From Bacillus mesophilus (lineage in GTDB: Bacteria > Bacillota > Bacilli > Bacillales > SA4), in the NCBI RefSeq assembly GCF_011008845.1, contig NZ_JAAIWM010000006.1, forward strand, positions 174,832 to 238,831: a DNA stretch of 64,000 nt, read 5' to 3'. The notes beneath the pieces were generated by a model that did not search any database, was not told the DNA's origin, and worked only from the letters and a program-made list of their open reading frames with translations. The position numbers were made by a program, and so were the translations under genes. Each line of letters begins with the position of its first letter. Positions within the stretch are counted from its first letter, which is position 1. Shown here in pieces: positions 25,904 to 35,200 of this stretch.

Positions 25904-26728
25904 ATGGCGATTATTACAAAAATCACAACTCAAAAAAAAGCAAAAGATAGATATAATATCTTTATTGATGATGGAAAAGGTGAGAGGTATGCTTTTAGTG
26001 TACATGAGGATGTTCTAATCTCTCACAATTTACAAAAAGGTCAAGAAATTGATGAGTTTGATATAGAGGAAATAAGTTTTAATGATGATGTGACAAAAGC
26101 TTTCCAGCAGTCCTTAGTGTATCTCTCCTATCGTATGAGAGCTACATCAGAGGTTATTCAGCATTTAAAAGAAAAAGAATATGAAGATGCCGTGATACAG
26201 GAAGTCATACATAAAGTAACCAATCTGAGTTATTTAAATGATGAAGAATTTGCCGTGGCTTATGTTAATACAAACGCAAAGGTCTCCTTAAAGGGCCCTG
26301 TTGTGTTAAAGCAAGAGCTTCTTCAGAAAAAAATGCCCTCTAGGATTATTGAACACGCCTTGTCACAGTATTCATTTGATCATCAAGTACAATATGCTAA
26401 AAAATATTGTGATAAAACGTATAAAAAGACTGTGACAAGTTCAGAAAGAATGCAGAAGCAAAAAATCACAGAAGCACTGATTAGAAAGGGTTTTACACAG
26501 GATGTAATCACTATTGTCCTAGATGAGAGTGTACCAGAACGTGATGCACAAGAAGAATGGGTAGCGATTTGTAATATGGGTGAAAAGGCACATAGACGTT
26601 ATTCAAAATTTAATGGCTGGGAATATAGTCAAAAGATGAAGCAATATTTATTTCAAAAAGGCTTTCCCATTGACCTAATTGAGCAATATCTTCAATCAGA
26701 GGATTGTCCGAATCCAACGATAGACTAA
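25904..26728 (+). CDS. recX: Regulatory protein RecX
   Basis: RecX binds RecA filaments and modulates recombination and the SOS response. The 274-residue protein has the repeated three-helix domains of the family: LVYLSYRMRATSEVIQHLKEKEY, then YLNDEEFAVAYVNTNAKVSLKGPVVLKQELLQKKMP, and later GFTQDVITIVLDES and KQYLFQKGFPIDLIEQYL. Length is near the 264 residues of B. subtilis RecX. GAGGTG precedes the ATG at 25904; a longer upstream frame lacks a site and overlaps yfhF. No LexA box was recognised upstream. Confidence 0.92.
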   Translation: MAIITKITTQKKAKDRYNIFIDDGKGERYAFSVHEDVLISHNLQKGQEIDEFDIEEISFNDDVTKAFQQSLVYLSYRMRATSEVIQHLKEKEYEDAVIQEVIHKVTNLSYLNDEEFAVAYVNTNAKVSLKGPVVLKQELLQKKMPSRIIEHALSQYSFDHQVQYAKKYCDKTYKKTVTSSERMQKQKITEALIRKGFTQDVITIVLDESVPERDAQEEWVAICNMGEKAHRRYSKFNGWEYSQKMKQYLFQKGFPIDLIEQYLQSEDCPNPTID

Positions 26729-26747
26729 CTAAAAAGAGAGTGAAAAC

Positions 26748-27080
26748 ATGGAAAAAAGATATAGTCAAATGACTGAATATGAGTTAACACAAGAAATTCG
26801 CTATTTAAATGAAAATGCACGTAAAGCCGAACAGATGGGAAGGCTTAATGAATTGGCTGTACTTGAACGTAAAATATTGATGGCCAAAGCATATCTGTTA
26901 AACCCAGCTGACTATAAACCAGATGAGGTTTATGAAATTGAACAGGATCCAGGAACCTTTTTTAAGATTAGTTATATGAATGGAATATTCGCTTGGGGAA
27001 CTAAGCTAAATGGAGAAAATCGTGAAGATGCATTACCTATTTCAATGTTAAAAAAACCAGAAGTCAGAAAACAATTCTGA
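26748..27080 (+). CDS. yfhH: YfhH family protein (DUF1811)
   Basis: A 110-residue cytoplasmic protein with an N-terminal helical segment (MTEYELTQEIRYLNENARKAEQMGRLNELAVLERKILMAKAYLLN) and a small C-terminal beta domain (YEIEQDPGTFFKISYMNGIFAWGTKLNG). This fits YfhH, a DUF1811 protein of unknown function. It follows recX by 19 bases on the same strand, the conserved B. subtilis arrangement, so the two are probably one operon. AAAGAGAGTG serves as the ribosome-binding site. Confidence 0.88.
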   Translation: MEKRYSQMTEYELTQEIRYLNENARKAEQMGRLNELAVLERKILMAKAYLLNPADYKPDEVYEIEQDPGTFFKISYMNGIFAWGTKLNGENREDALPISMLKKPEVRKQF

Positions 27081-27114
27081 CTCCTGGTTTGAGTAACCCA
27101 TTTACTCACATATA

Positions 27115-27276
27115 CTATTCGTCTGATCTTAAGTTAGATGCGCGCATTCTTTCTTGAGGATGAGTATTGATAGACCCATCAGCACGTAAAGAGGCGTATT
27201 CTGCCTTTGCTCGTGGTTCACCTTCAAATTTATTATGACTTTGATTTGGGAACCCTCGTTTTTTATTACGTACCAT
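27115..27276 (-). CDS. sspK: Small acid-soluble spore protein K
   Basis: A 53-residue protein: [43 protein letters not shown]. This matches the SspK pattern, including the conserved FxGEPRAKxxYASxRADGSINxHPQERM core. It would be a minor spore-core protein made in the forespore. AGAGGAGG lies before the ATG. It is convergent with yfhH; 34 bases separate the stop codons. Found from direct reading because it is very short. Confidence 0.92.
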   Translation of the reverse strand: MVRNKKRGFPNQSHNKFEGEPRAKAEYASLRADGSINTHPQERMRASNLRSDE

Positions 27277-27395
27277 TGTGAGAACCTCCTCTTAGTTAAA
27301 GGCTATTTTCGTATAGATTGTGGCTTTCGTAAAAATCCTAAAAACCGGATTTTTACTTGGTAGTACATTGTCCCGTGCTTTAAATAAAGAAAGTT

Positions 27396-27490
27396 GCTCT
27401 TTTCTAACCAGTAATACTCGGTTTTACAGCTGAAAAAGGAGAATTACTGGACAAATGTGATTGAAAAGCAACAATGTTTTAGAAAAGAGC
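27396..27490. repeat. Nested inverted repeat before yfhJ
   Basis: GCTCTTTTCTAA (27396-27407) pairs exactly with TTAGAAAAGAGC (27479-27490), and immediately inside CCAGTAAT (27408-27415) pairs with ATTACTGG (27443-27450). Together the arms could form a branched hairpin of about 95 nt. The sspK-yfhJ gap is 329 bp and nothing else recognisable is in it apart from a possible CGTGCTTAGAAGG/CACGAAGG stem near 27500-27545. Confidence 0.6.
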
Positions 27491-27605
27491 CTAGTTAAAA
27501 AACCTTCGTGCCTAAAAGGTGCATACATCCTTCTAAGCACGTACTACTAGTATGACTCTACGTTAACATGATATGAGAAAGAATATATGGAAAGGATGGT
27601 TTCAA

Positions 27606-27881
27606 TTGAACGAAATCATTGAGAAACTTACTGATTTATTGTTAGAAAAAAATAAGGCTTTATCACCATCTCAGGCAAGAACCTGGATTGAACTATTATG
27701 GTCTGATTTTGAATCTTCGTATGCTAAAGCAGGTGCCCCCTATATGGGACAAGAAATGGCTGAAAGAATTGTGACTCAGTGGGTTTTAAGATATGGTGCA
27801 CAATTACATGAGTTCGTGGCATCAAACCCCAAATATGCTCATTTATTAAATCAGGATAACGATAACAACATAAAGCACTAA
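27606..27881 (+). CDS. yfhJ: YfhJ family protein (WVELLW motif)
   Basis: A 91-residue cytoplasmic protein with the motif SQARTWIELLWSDFESSYAKAG, close to the B. subtilis YfhJ sequence KARTWVELLWEDFE, then YMGQEMAERIVTQWVLRYGAQLHEF. Function is unknown. The TTG start lies 6 nt after AAAGGATGG and gives MNEIIEKL, matching the family N-terminus; a longer frame from 27573 lacks a site. A bidirectional terminator follows and is shared with yfhP. Confidence 0.85.
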   Translation: MNEIIEKLTDLLLEKNKALSPSQARTWIELLWSDFESSYAKAGAPYMGQEMAERIVTQWVLRYGAQLHEFVASNPKYAHLLNQDNDNNIKH

Positions 27882-27909
27882 AAGTGATTGAGATCACTTT
27901 TAGTGCTTT
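27872..27909. terminator. Bidirectional terminator between yfhJ and yfhP
   Basis: AAAGCACTAAAAGTGAT and ATCACTTTTAGTGCTTT form a 17-bp perfect stem around TGAG, with T runs in both directions. Confidence 0.88.
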
Positions 27910-27914
27910 TCTAT

Positions 27915-28895
27915 TTAGGAGGGTAAAATATCTAACTTTTTCCTTAGTTTTTTTTCACTAAAAATCCATCCAGTATAAGAATTCTTTATATTTAGGTCAT
28001 GATCTAGATGCACAACTGCAACAAATGGATAATATCCTTTGCTACGATAACGAAGATCAATAAACCTTACTTCTGTAAACTCCGAATGCTCCTCAATTTC
28101 CCATCGGTAAACAGGAGAAAAGGATAAAAACGCAGATAAATTATCATCTATTAGAGCTGCCTCCATCAGAGGCGTCTTTGGTAAGGATTTTCGCTCAAAC
28201 GTATCCTGAATAATGATTTCACCATTAACGGCTCTTACAACATGAAAATGATTCTTTGACTCCACAGCAACGTGCCATTGATTGAACTTAAAGGTTGGAG
28301 AAACAATAATCTCTGTTGTATCTGGAATAATTTTTTCGACAGAATGTACAACACTTCGCTTCATTTGAATTCGAACGACATAATATACAGCCACTACCAA
28401 AAAGACACCAATAAATGCCTGATGAGGAGCGACCCCCAACTGCCACACGATAATTCCCACTATGTGAGCGAAAAAGATAAAAGGATCAAATGTATTGATA
28501 ACTCCCAAGGCTACCCATTTCCGCGAAAAAGGGCGAAGTGCCTGTGTCCCATAAGCATTAAATATGTCGACAAAAACATGAAGGATTACAGCAATAAATG
28601 TCCAAATCCATATATGCAATAAATTTACGGTAGGAAGGAATAAGCTGATAGCCCCAACAATGATAAGTGGCCACAAAAGGACTGCTGGGATCGAGTGAGT
28701 GATTCCGCGGTGGTTCCTAATATATTTCGCATTGTTTCTTAGTTTAAGAATCGTATCTAAGTCAGGTGCTTGGGACCCGATAATCGTACCAAGTAAGACT
28801 GCTTCAAGTGCTAAGGGATCTTGGTTAATAACTGGATCAATGGTGGCTATACCACCCAGCGCAATCCCCATAACAAAATGTGTGCCAGTATCCAT
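27915..28895 (-). CDS. yfhP: Membrane-bound metal-dependent hydrolase family protein YfhP
   Basis: A 326-residue YdjM/YfhP-type membrane protein. The N-terminus has MDTGTHFVMGIALGG, then GSQAPDLDTILKL and RNHRGITHSIPAV, the His/Asp-rich motifs of the family, followed by four or so hydrophobic segments up to residue 190 and a soluble C-terminal domain. The ATG at 28895 fits the family N-terminus and has GGGAGG upstream; the in-frame TTG eight codons earlier overlaps that site. Location between yfhJ and mutY is conserved with B. subtilis. The reaction is unknown. Confidence 0.88.
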   Translation of the reverse strand: MDTGTHFVMGIALGGIATIDPVINQDPLALEAVLLGTIIGSQAPDLDTILKLRNNAKYIRNHRGITHSIPAVLLWPLIIVGAISLFLPTVNLLHIWIWTFIAVILHVFVDIFNAYGTQALRPFSRKWVALGVINTFDPFIFFAHIVGIIVWQLGVAPHQAFIGVFLVVAVYYVVRIQMKRSVVHSVEKIIPDTTEIIVSPTFKFNQWHVAVESKNHFHVVRAVNGEIIIQDTFERKSLPKTPLMEAALIDDNLSAFLSFSPVYRWEIEEHSEFTEVRFIDLRYRSKGYYPFVAVVHLDHDLNIKNSYTGWIFSEKKLRKKLDILPS

Positions 28896-29023
28896 ATAAA
28901 AAGAAGGTCCTCCCTTCAAAAAGTTTACTACTTATACATATAGCTCTATTTCATAAGAAATAAACCTATCGATTACTTATTATTATGTGCAACTATAAAA
29001 TGTTTTAAAAGGAGCAACTACCA

Positions 29024-29323
29024 ATGAATCAAACATGTAGAATATACATTCAATACCAAATTAAATCCACTTATATAAAAGAGTATGAAAACATGATGAA
29101 AAAGGTCATTGATTATTTACCTTCCCTTGGTGCCAATCAAATTGATTGGTATAACTGTGAACAAGACACCTATTTAGAAAGTTTTTCTTTGCCAACTGTA
29201 TCGCATTTTGTTGCTTTGAAGAAATTAAGAAACAAACGGAAGCATTCCATATTTGGGATGCTAGACCAATTTATAGAAGGTGGCATTGAAAATATCCAGA
29301 TTCACGCGATTAAGGTACAATAA
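29024..29323 (+). CDS. Hypothetical protein
   Basis: A 99-residue protein, not recognised. It has no signal peptide or membrane segment; predicted alternation (CRIYIQYQIKSTYIKEYENMMKKVIDYLPSLG then IDWYNCEQDTYLESFSLP and ENIQIHAIKV) suggests a small alpha/beta fold of ferredoxin-like or NIPSNAP-like type, which is only an impression. AAAGGAG precedes the ATG. It lies 80 bases before mutY on the same strand and may share its transcript. Confidence 0.65.
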   Translation: MNQTCRIYIQYQIKSTYIKEYENMMKKVIDYLPSLGANQIDWYNCEQDTYLESFSLPTVSHFVALKKLRNKRKHSIFGMLDQFIEGGIENIQIHAIKVQ

Positions 29324-29402
29324 TGATAGGAAGTCAGCTTTTTATCATAGAAAATAAAAGCAAGTAGGCTACTTTCCTGAATGACATCATGGGGGAAGAC
29401 GT

Positions 29403-30512
29403 GTGAAGGAACTAACATATATAGAAGATTTTTTAATACAACAATTTCAGGATGATTTGATTAACTGGTTTGAGAAAGAACAACGAGATTTACCGTGGAG
29501 AGCTGATCAGGATCCCTATAAGGTCTGGGTATCAGAAATCATGCTTCAGCAAACTAGAGTTGATACCGTCATTCCATACTTTAATAACTTTATTGCTCAA
29601 TTTCCCTCGATTGAGGCACTAGCTCATGCAGATGAGGAAAAGGTGCTAAAGGCTTGGGAGGGGCTAGGATATTACTCGAGAGTAAGGAATTTACAGTCAG
29701 CTGTAAAAGAGGTTCATGAAAGCTATGGTGGAATAGTACCAAATACACCAAGTGAAATCTCTAAACTTAAAGGAATTGGACCCTATACAACAGGTTCAAT
29801 CCTAAGTATTGCTTACGGTATCCCAGAGCCTGCGGTTGATGGTAATGTAATGCGGGTGTTGTCTAGAATATTGTCCATTTGGGATGATATCGCAAAACCC
29901 AAAACTAGAAAAGTCTTTGAAGTAATCATAAGAGAAATCATTAGCAAGGAAAACCCGTCTTTTTTTAATCAAGGTTTAATGGAATTAGGAGCGATCGTCT
30001 GCACTCCAACATCACCTTCCTGTTTGCTTTGTCCTGTCAGAGAACACTGTAAATCTTATATGGAAGGCACACAGGCTGAATTACCAGTAAAAACTAAGAA
30101 GAATTCTACAAAAGAGGTTCCAATAGTCGTGGGTGTCTTAGTGACAAATGACAATAAGATTTTAATTCATAAACGTCCCGACTCAGGCTTGCTTGCGAGG
30201 CTTTGGGAGTTTCCAAACGTTGAGGTTCTTACTGACGTGAAGACACCTAAGGTGGTTCTTCAAGAATTTATAAAGGACAGCTATCATACTACTGCTCATA
30301 TAGAAGAATTATTAGGTGCTTTTCAACATGTGTTTTCCCATCTAACATGGAATATGACCGTATATGAGGGCAGAATTGAAAATGAAATAACAGAGAACGA
30401 GCGCGTTAAATTAGTTTCAATAGAAGAATTATCACAATATGCGTTTTCAGTATCTCATCAAAAAATATGGAAACAGTTTCAGGAAAAAATGGGAAGTCAG
30501 CTGCTGAGCTGA
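29403..30512 (+). CDS. mutY: A/G-specific adenine DNA glycosylase MutY
   Basis: MutY removes adenine mispaired with 8-oxoguanine. The 369 residues, the same as B. subtilis MutY, contain the catalytic-Glu region [15 protein letters not shown], the helix-hairpin-helix [14 protein letters not shown] with the catalytic Asp in [10 protein letters not shown], the iron-sulfur Cys motif C-X6-C-X2-C-X5-C ([17 protein letters not shown]), and a C-terminal NUDIX-like 8-oxoG recognition domain from about residue 235. GTG start preceded by GGGGGA. A terminator and a dispersed repeat follow. Confidence 0.95.
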   Translation: MKELTYIEDFLIQQFQDDLINWFEKEQRDLPWRADQDPYKVWVSEIMLQQTRVDTVIPYFNNFIAQFPSIEALAHADEEKVLKAWEGLGYYSRVRNLQSAVKEVHESYGGIVPNTPSEISKLKGIGPYTTGSILSIAYGIPEPAVDGNVMRVLSRILSIWDDIAKPKTRKVFEVIIREIISKENPSFFNQGLMELGAIVCTPTSPSCLLCPVREHCKSYMEGTQAELPVKTKKNSTKEVPIVVGVLVTNDNKILIHKRPDSGLLARLWEFPNVEVLTDVKTPKVVLQEFIKDSYHTTAHIEELLGAFQHVFSHLTWNMTVYEGRIENEITENERVKLVSIEELSQYAFSVSHQKIWKQFQEKMGSQLLS

Positions 30513-30524
30513 CTCCTATTTTTA
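30494..30524 (+). terminator. Terminator overlapping the end of mutY
   Basis: AGTCAGCT and AGCTGACT pair around GCTG, followed by CCTATTTTTATT. The stem includes the last mutY codons and its stop codon. Confidence 0.75.
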
Positions 30525-30530
30525 TTAATC

Positions 30531-30737
30531 CAGCTTCAGCGCCCAGTCCCTCGAAGGAAATAGAAAACACTTTTTCCTCGGTCAAATAATCCTTGAAGAG
30601 TAAAAAGGGAAAGGTCACCCTTTTTCTCTTTCAAGAACCTTGCTTGTCGGAGGCCTGCAGGATGCAGGTCAGGCAGGCTTTGCAACAGGACGTTGCGAAC
30701 TTAGCCTGTCATCATTTGCTGGGGCGCTTGCGCTTTT
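30531..30737 (-). repeat. Modular structured repeat, copy 3 (inverted)
   Basis: Read on the minus strand it starts GCGCAAGCGCCCC and ends CTGGGCGCTGAAGCTGG, the same termini as copies at 22508 and 60264. It has the analogous hairpin (CTTGAAaGAGaAAAAGGG with CCCTTTTTaCTCTTCAAG), but lacks the 147-bp shared block and instead has a short GACCGAGG...TTCGAGGG segment. Its 5' part carries an extra GC-rich portion near 30640-30710. It separates mutY and yfhS. Confidence 0.75.
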
Positions 30738-30741
30738 GTTT

Positions 30742-30966
30742 TCAATCATATTGAACTCTTGTTCCATGCGTCCAATCCGCTTCTTGCCTTTTTAATCCAC
30801 CACGATCTTCAATTTCTTCAATGATTTCTCGATGAATGGTTTGTCCCTCTGCATTTAGATAAGGAACAATCTGCTGAAAAGAATGATGATAAAACGCTAG
30901 CTCACTATCCTTCCAAGCCTTTTTCGACATCATTGAAAGTTCAGTCATATCACGACCAACATACAT
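30742..30966 (-). CDS. yfhS: YfhS family protein
   Basis: A 74-residue protein with MYVGRDMTELSMMSKKAWKD, FYHHSFQQIVPYLNAEGQ and IIEEIEDRGGLKRQEADWTHGT. It matches the size and place of B. subtilis YfhS, between mutY and fabL. No domain or membrane segment is apparent and the function is unknown; YfhS has been linked with sporulation in general surveys, which I cannot test here. AAAGGAG precedes the ATG. Its stop lies just outside repeat copy 3. Confidence 0.82.
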   Translation of the reverse strand: MYVGRDMTELSMMSKKAWKDSELAFYHHSFQQIVPYLNAEGQTIHREIIEEIEDRGGLKRQEADWTHGTRVQYD

Positions 30967-31070
30967 AGTTGAAAACTCCTTTCGCCTTAGGGTGCCTTTT
31001 ATTTTTTGTCTGGCTAATCTTCTCTATGCAATAAATGTTTGTGAAGATTTGTTAAAATAAGTACAATTAG

Positions 31071-31850
<780 letters not shown>

Positions 31851-31941
31851 TGACGCGAGAAATATACTTAAATTGATAAAAAATTTAGTTGAATAAAGTT
31901 TTCACCTCTGGACAGATTAAAAGGTGTTGGAGGTGATAATC

Positions 31942-32112
31942 ATGGCAAAGAAGAGTCAAGCTTCTCAAACTAACGCTTCTGAAGTACGTGCACAAAACGC
32001 TGCTTCTGCTGGTCAAGGTTCTTTCGGAACTGAATTCGCTTCTGAGACTAACGCTCAAGAAGTACGTCAACAAAATGCACAAGCTGAAGCTAAAAAAGGT
32101 CAAAATTCTTAA
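31942..32112 (+). CDS. sspE: Gamma-type small acid-soluble spore protein
   Basis: A 56-residue, Ala/Gln/Asn-rich protein with two near-repeats: TNASEVRAQNA and TNAQEVRQQNA, separated by GQGSFGTEFASE. The TEFASETNAQEVRQQN portion is the characteristic gamma-SASP repeat with the GPR-type protease site (TEFASE). Gamma SASPs do not coat DNA but serve as amino-acid stores during spore outgrowth. It is shorter than the 84-residue B. subtilis SspE. GGAGGTGATAATC precedes the ATG, and a terminator follows. Confidence 0.92.
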   Translation: MAKKSQASQTNASEVRAQNAASAGQGSFGTEFASETNAQEVRQQNAQAEAKKGQNS

Positions 32113-32123
32113 TACTTAATTAA

Positions 32124-32162
32124 AAAAGCACTTCTTACCATTTCGGTGGGGAGTGCTTTTTT
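32124..32162 (+). terminator. Terminator after sspE
   Basis: AGCACTTCTTACC pairs with GGTGGGGAGTGCT including G-T pairs, flanked by A and T runs. Confidence 0.85.
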
Positions 32163-32284
32163 AGTGAAAGCAGGCGAGACTTTTGACAAAACCTCTCAAA
32201 AGTCTACATAGATAGTCAAAGGAATTCTAGCATGTGCCAAGAAATGTTTATATACCAAAGTTTATTAGAGGAGCTGACCCAAAT

Positions 32285-32545
32285 ATGTCTCGCTTTGACC
32301 TACTGGTTCGTGAACAACTTCATACAATGGACAAGCTTTTGTTTTTGCAATCTGAGCTTGAGCGCTGTCAAGCTCTTGAAATTGAACTAAAAGAGCTACA
32401 GAATAAAACAGAATTGACATCGTTAAAGGATGAAATTCAGAAAATGAAACAGGAATTAAAAGAAATTCAGCATACCTTTGAACGCCAGACAGAAGAAGTC
32501 ATTACAGCCTATAAGCACCAAGAATCTACACTGACAACTGCATAA
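32285..32545 (+). CDS. ygaB: YgaB family coiled-coil protein
   Basis: An 86-residue protein that is almost wholly helical, with a probable coiled coil over residues 20-75 (LQSELERCQALEIELKELQ, LKDEIQKMKQELKEIQ). The N-terminus MSRFDLLVREQLHTMDKL resembles B. subtilis YgaB. Function unknown. I chose the ATG at 32285 because AGGAGCTG lies about 8 nt upstream and the family starts there; a GTG at 32234 would add 17 unmatched residues. A hairpin terminator follows at 32552. Confidence 0.8.
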   Translation: MSRFDLLVREQLHTMDKLLFLQSELERCQALEIELKELQNKTELTSLKDEIQKMKQELKEIQHTFERQTEEVITAYKHQESTLTTA

Positions 32546-32551
32546 TAAAGT

Positions 32552-32581
32552 AAAGAGTCACTAATTTTAGTGGCTCTTTTG
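32552..32581 (+). terminator. Terminator after ygaB
   Basis: AAAGAGTCACT pairs with AGTGGCTCTTT (one G-T) around AATTTT, followed by TTGTTTT. Confidence 0.8.
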
Positions 32582-32742
32582 TTTTAAATTATAGTTAGAA
32601 CCGTTATAATAGTAAGAAGCGAAAAAAATATACGTATTTGGTTTTGATTATATAAAAAATTAGGATAATAGAATTATCCTATAATTTCACCGTGCTACCA
32701 CTATAAAGAAAGTGGACAAGGAAATGAAAGAAGGGAGCTTAT

Positions 32743-33273
32743 ATGGGTTTTCCCATGATAGGAGAGAAAGTTCAAATACATAGCTATAAGCATAACGGGC
32801 AAATACATAGAGTGTGGGAAGAAACGGTGGTCCTTAAGGGAACACAAAGTATCGTAATAGGTGGAAATGACCGAACAACAGTTACAGAGGCTGACGGACG
32901 AACATGGATTACTAGAGAACCTGCTGTTTGTTATTTTCATGCTGATTATTGGTTTAATATTATTGGGATGTTAAGGGAGGATGGCATTTACTATTATTGC
33001 AACATCAGTTCTCCTTTCATATGGGACAAGGAAGCACTCAAATACATAGACTATGATTTAGACGTAAAGGTTTTCCCTGATATGACTTACATTTTACTTG
33101 ATGAGGATGAATATGAACGTCATCGTAAGGATATGAACTATCCAAAGGTCATTGATCATATCTTAAAAAAGAATCTAGACTACTTACTTCAGTGGATTCA
33201 TGGTAGAAAGGGTCCTTTTGCCCCAGATTTCGTTGATAATTGGTACGAGCAGTACTTATTATATCGTCCTTAG
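32743..33273 (+). CDS. ygaC: UPF0374/DUF402 protein YgaC
   Basis: A 176-residue DUF402 protein. It has the N-terminal [22 protein letters not shown], a central [16 protein letters not shown] segment ([16 protein letters not shown]) and [12 protein letters not shown], where the paired Asp residues are the likely metal ligands seen in related nucleoside tri/diphosphate phosphatases. The activity is inferred from the family. It stands alone between ygaB and the ABC exporter ygaD, as in B. subtilis, with AAGAAGGGAG as ribosome-binding site and a terminator after it. Confidence 0.88.
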   Translation: MGFPMIGEKVQIHSYKHNGQIHRVWEETVVLKGTQSIVIGGNDRTTVTEADGRTWITREPAVCYFHADYWFNIIGMLREDGIYYYCNISSPFIWDKEALKYIDYDLDVKVFPDMTYILLDEDEYERHRKDMNYPKVIDHILKKNLDYLLQWIHGRKGPFAPDFVDNWYEQYLLYRP

Positions 33274-33280
33274 AATAGTG

Positions 33281-33311
33281 ACCTGTTGATAATTAGTTCA
33301 ACAGGTTTTTT
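33281..33311 (+). terminator. Terminator after ygaC
   Basis: ACCTGTTGA and TCAACAGGT pair around AATTAGT, followed by a T run. Confidence 0.85.
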
Positions 33312-33404
33312 GGGTTGTGGAGAGAGAAATTGTAGGATTTGTTATAGAAACACGGTGCTTTAACAGAAACTACTATAAAGAGAAGCTGGAAATGTGGTGT
33401 TTTA

Positions 33405-35153
33405 ATGAATAGTATGAAACGTTATTTAGTCTTTGTAAAACCGTATAAATGGAAAATTGTTTTTACAATTTTAATTGGTGTGGTCAAATTTACCATTCCG
33501 TTATTGATTCCACTGTTATTACAATATTTAATCGATGATGTGATTAACGGAGAAACCTTAACCAGAGAGGAAAAGATAGATCAGCTTCTCCTTATCATGG
33601 GTGCTGCGTTTTTTCTATTTGTGGTTTTGAGGCCACCAATTGAATACATCCGGCAGTATTACGCCCAGTGGGTCGGAAGTAAAATTCTATATGATATTCG
33701 TGATCAACTCTTCACTCACCTTCAAAAGCTAAGCCTGCGTTTTTATTCAAACACACGGGTAGGGGAGGTTATTTCAAGGGTCATTCATGATGTGGAACAA
33801 ACGAAAACATTCGTGATCACCGGACTTATGAATGTATGGCTCGATTTAATTACAATTGTGATAGCAATCGTCATCATGTTAACCATGGACGTTTCATTAA
33901 CGATTGTAGCTGTTCTTTTGTTCCCGTTCTATGGGCTATCAGTCAAATATTTTTACAGTAGACTGAGGATGTTAACGAGAGTTCGTTCACAGGCACTGGC
34001 AAATGTACAAGGGCATTTACATGAAAGGGTACAAGGAATTCCAATCATACAAGGTTTTGCTTTAGAGGATCATGAACAAAAAGAATTTGCAGTACAAAAC
34101 CAAAACTTTTTAACAAAAGCCTTAGAGCATACAAAATGGAATGCTAAAACATTCGCAGTCGTAAACACAATAACTGATGTTGCCCCGTTACTAGTTATTG
34201 GTTATGCAAGCTATCAGGTCATCTTAGGTGATATTAAAATTGGGACGATGGTTGCTTTTATTGCCTATATAGATCGATTGTATAGTCCGTTAAGAAGACT
34301 TGTAAATTCATCAACTACATTAACTCAAGCAGTAGCCTCTATGGACCGCGTATTCGAGTTTATAGATGAAAAATATGATATTGAAGATTCTCCGTCTGCA
34401 AAAGCGTTAACGAAAGTAGATGGGAAATTATCCTTTGAGAATGTATCGTTCAAATATGCAGAAGAGGAACTCCCGGTTCTAAAAAGTATTACACTGGATA
34501 TGAACCAAGGAGAAACGGTTGCCTTTGTGGGAATGAGTGGCGGAGGAAAATCAACCCTGGTTAGTCTAATACCACGCTTTTATGATGTAACAGAGGGAGT
34601 AATCAAGCTTGATGGAGTTGACATTCGTGATTTACAAGTCCGTTCCTTACGTGATCAAATCGGCATTGTATTACAGGACTCGATTCTCTTTAGTGACTCC
34701 GTTAAATTTAATATATTAATGGGTAATCCTCATGCAACAGACGAAGAAGTGATTGAGGCAGCTAAGGCAGCCAATGCACATGACTTTATTATGGAATTAC
34801 CAGAGGGCTATGACACGAAAGTAGGAGAAAGAGGGGTAAAGCTATCTGGAGGACAAAAGCAGCGTATTTCGATTGCTAGAGTGTTTTTAAAGAATCCACC
34901 TATCCTCCTACTGGATGAAGCCACCTCTGCTCTAGATTTAGAGAGTGAGCATCTCATACAAGAGTCATTAACACTGCTTTCTAAAAATAGAACTACATGT
35001 GTTGTTGCACATCGTCTCTCAACGATTACACATGCAGATAAGATTGTATTGTTAGATCACGGTGAGATTAAAGAAGTAGGTTCTCATGATCTGCTGATGA
35101 AAGAAAAAGGCTATTATTATGATCTATTCTCTATACAACAATTAGAAAAATAG
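33405..35153 (+). CDS. ygaD: ABC exporter YgaD (fused membrane and ATPase domains)
   Basis: A 582-residue half-transporter of the MsbA/LmrA multidrug or lipid exporter type. Six hydrophobic helices lie within residues 1-310 (first near 15-37). The ATPase domain has Walker [10 protein letters not shown] with Lys382, Q-loop [10 protein letters not shown], signature LSGGQKQR, Walker [13 protein letters not shown] and switch His in VVAHRLST. It would act as a homodimer. Its place after ygaC fits B. subtilis ygaD. A bidirectional terminator separates it from the convergent peptide transporter operon. Confidence 0.92.
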   Translation: MNSMKRYLVFVKPYKWKIVFTILIGVVKFTIPLLIPLLLQYLIDDVINGETLTREEKIDQLLLIMGAAFFLFVVLRPPIEYIRQYYAQWVGSKILYDIRDQLFTHLQKLSLRFYSNTRVGEVISRVIHDVEQTKTFVITGLMNVWLDLITIVIAIVIMLTMDVSLTIVAVLLFPFYGLSVKYFYSRLRMLTRVRSQALANVQGHLHERVQGIPIIQGFALEDHEQKEFAVQNQNFLTKALEHTKWNAKTFAVVNTITDVAPLLVIGYASYQVILGDIKIGTMVAFIAYIDRLYSPLRRLVNSSTTLTQAVASMDRVFEFIDEKYDIEDSPSAKALTKVDGKLSFENVSFKYAEEELPVLKSITLDMNQGETVAFVGMSGGGKSTLVSLIPRFYDVTEGVIKLDGVDIRDLQVRSLRDQIGIVLQDSILFSDSVKFNILMGNPHATDEEVIEAAKAANAHDFIMELPEGYDTKVGERGVKLSGGQKQRISIARVFLKNPPILLLDEATSALDLESEHLIQESLTLLSKNRTTCVVAHRLSTITHADKIVLLDHGEIKEVGSHDLLMKEKGYYYDLFSIQQLEK

Positions 35154-35161
35154 CACAAAAA

Positions 35162-35200
35162 AACACCCGTTATGCAGTGACATAACGGGTGTTGCTTTTT
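35162..35200. terminator. Bidirectional terminator between ygaD and the peptide transporter operon
   Basis: AACACCCGTTATG and CATAACGGGTGTT form a 13-bp perfect stem around CAGTGA. The plus side is followed by GCTTTTTT and the minus side has a T run from the A-rich left flank. Confidence 0.88.
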
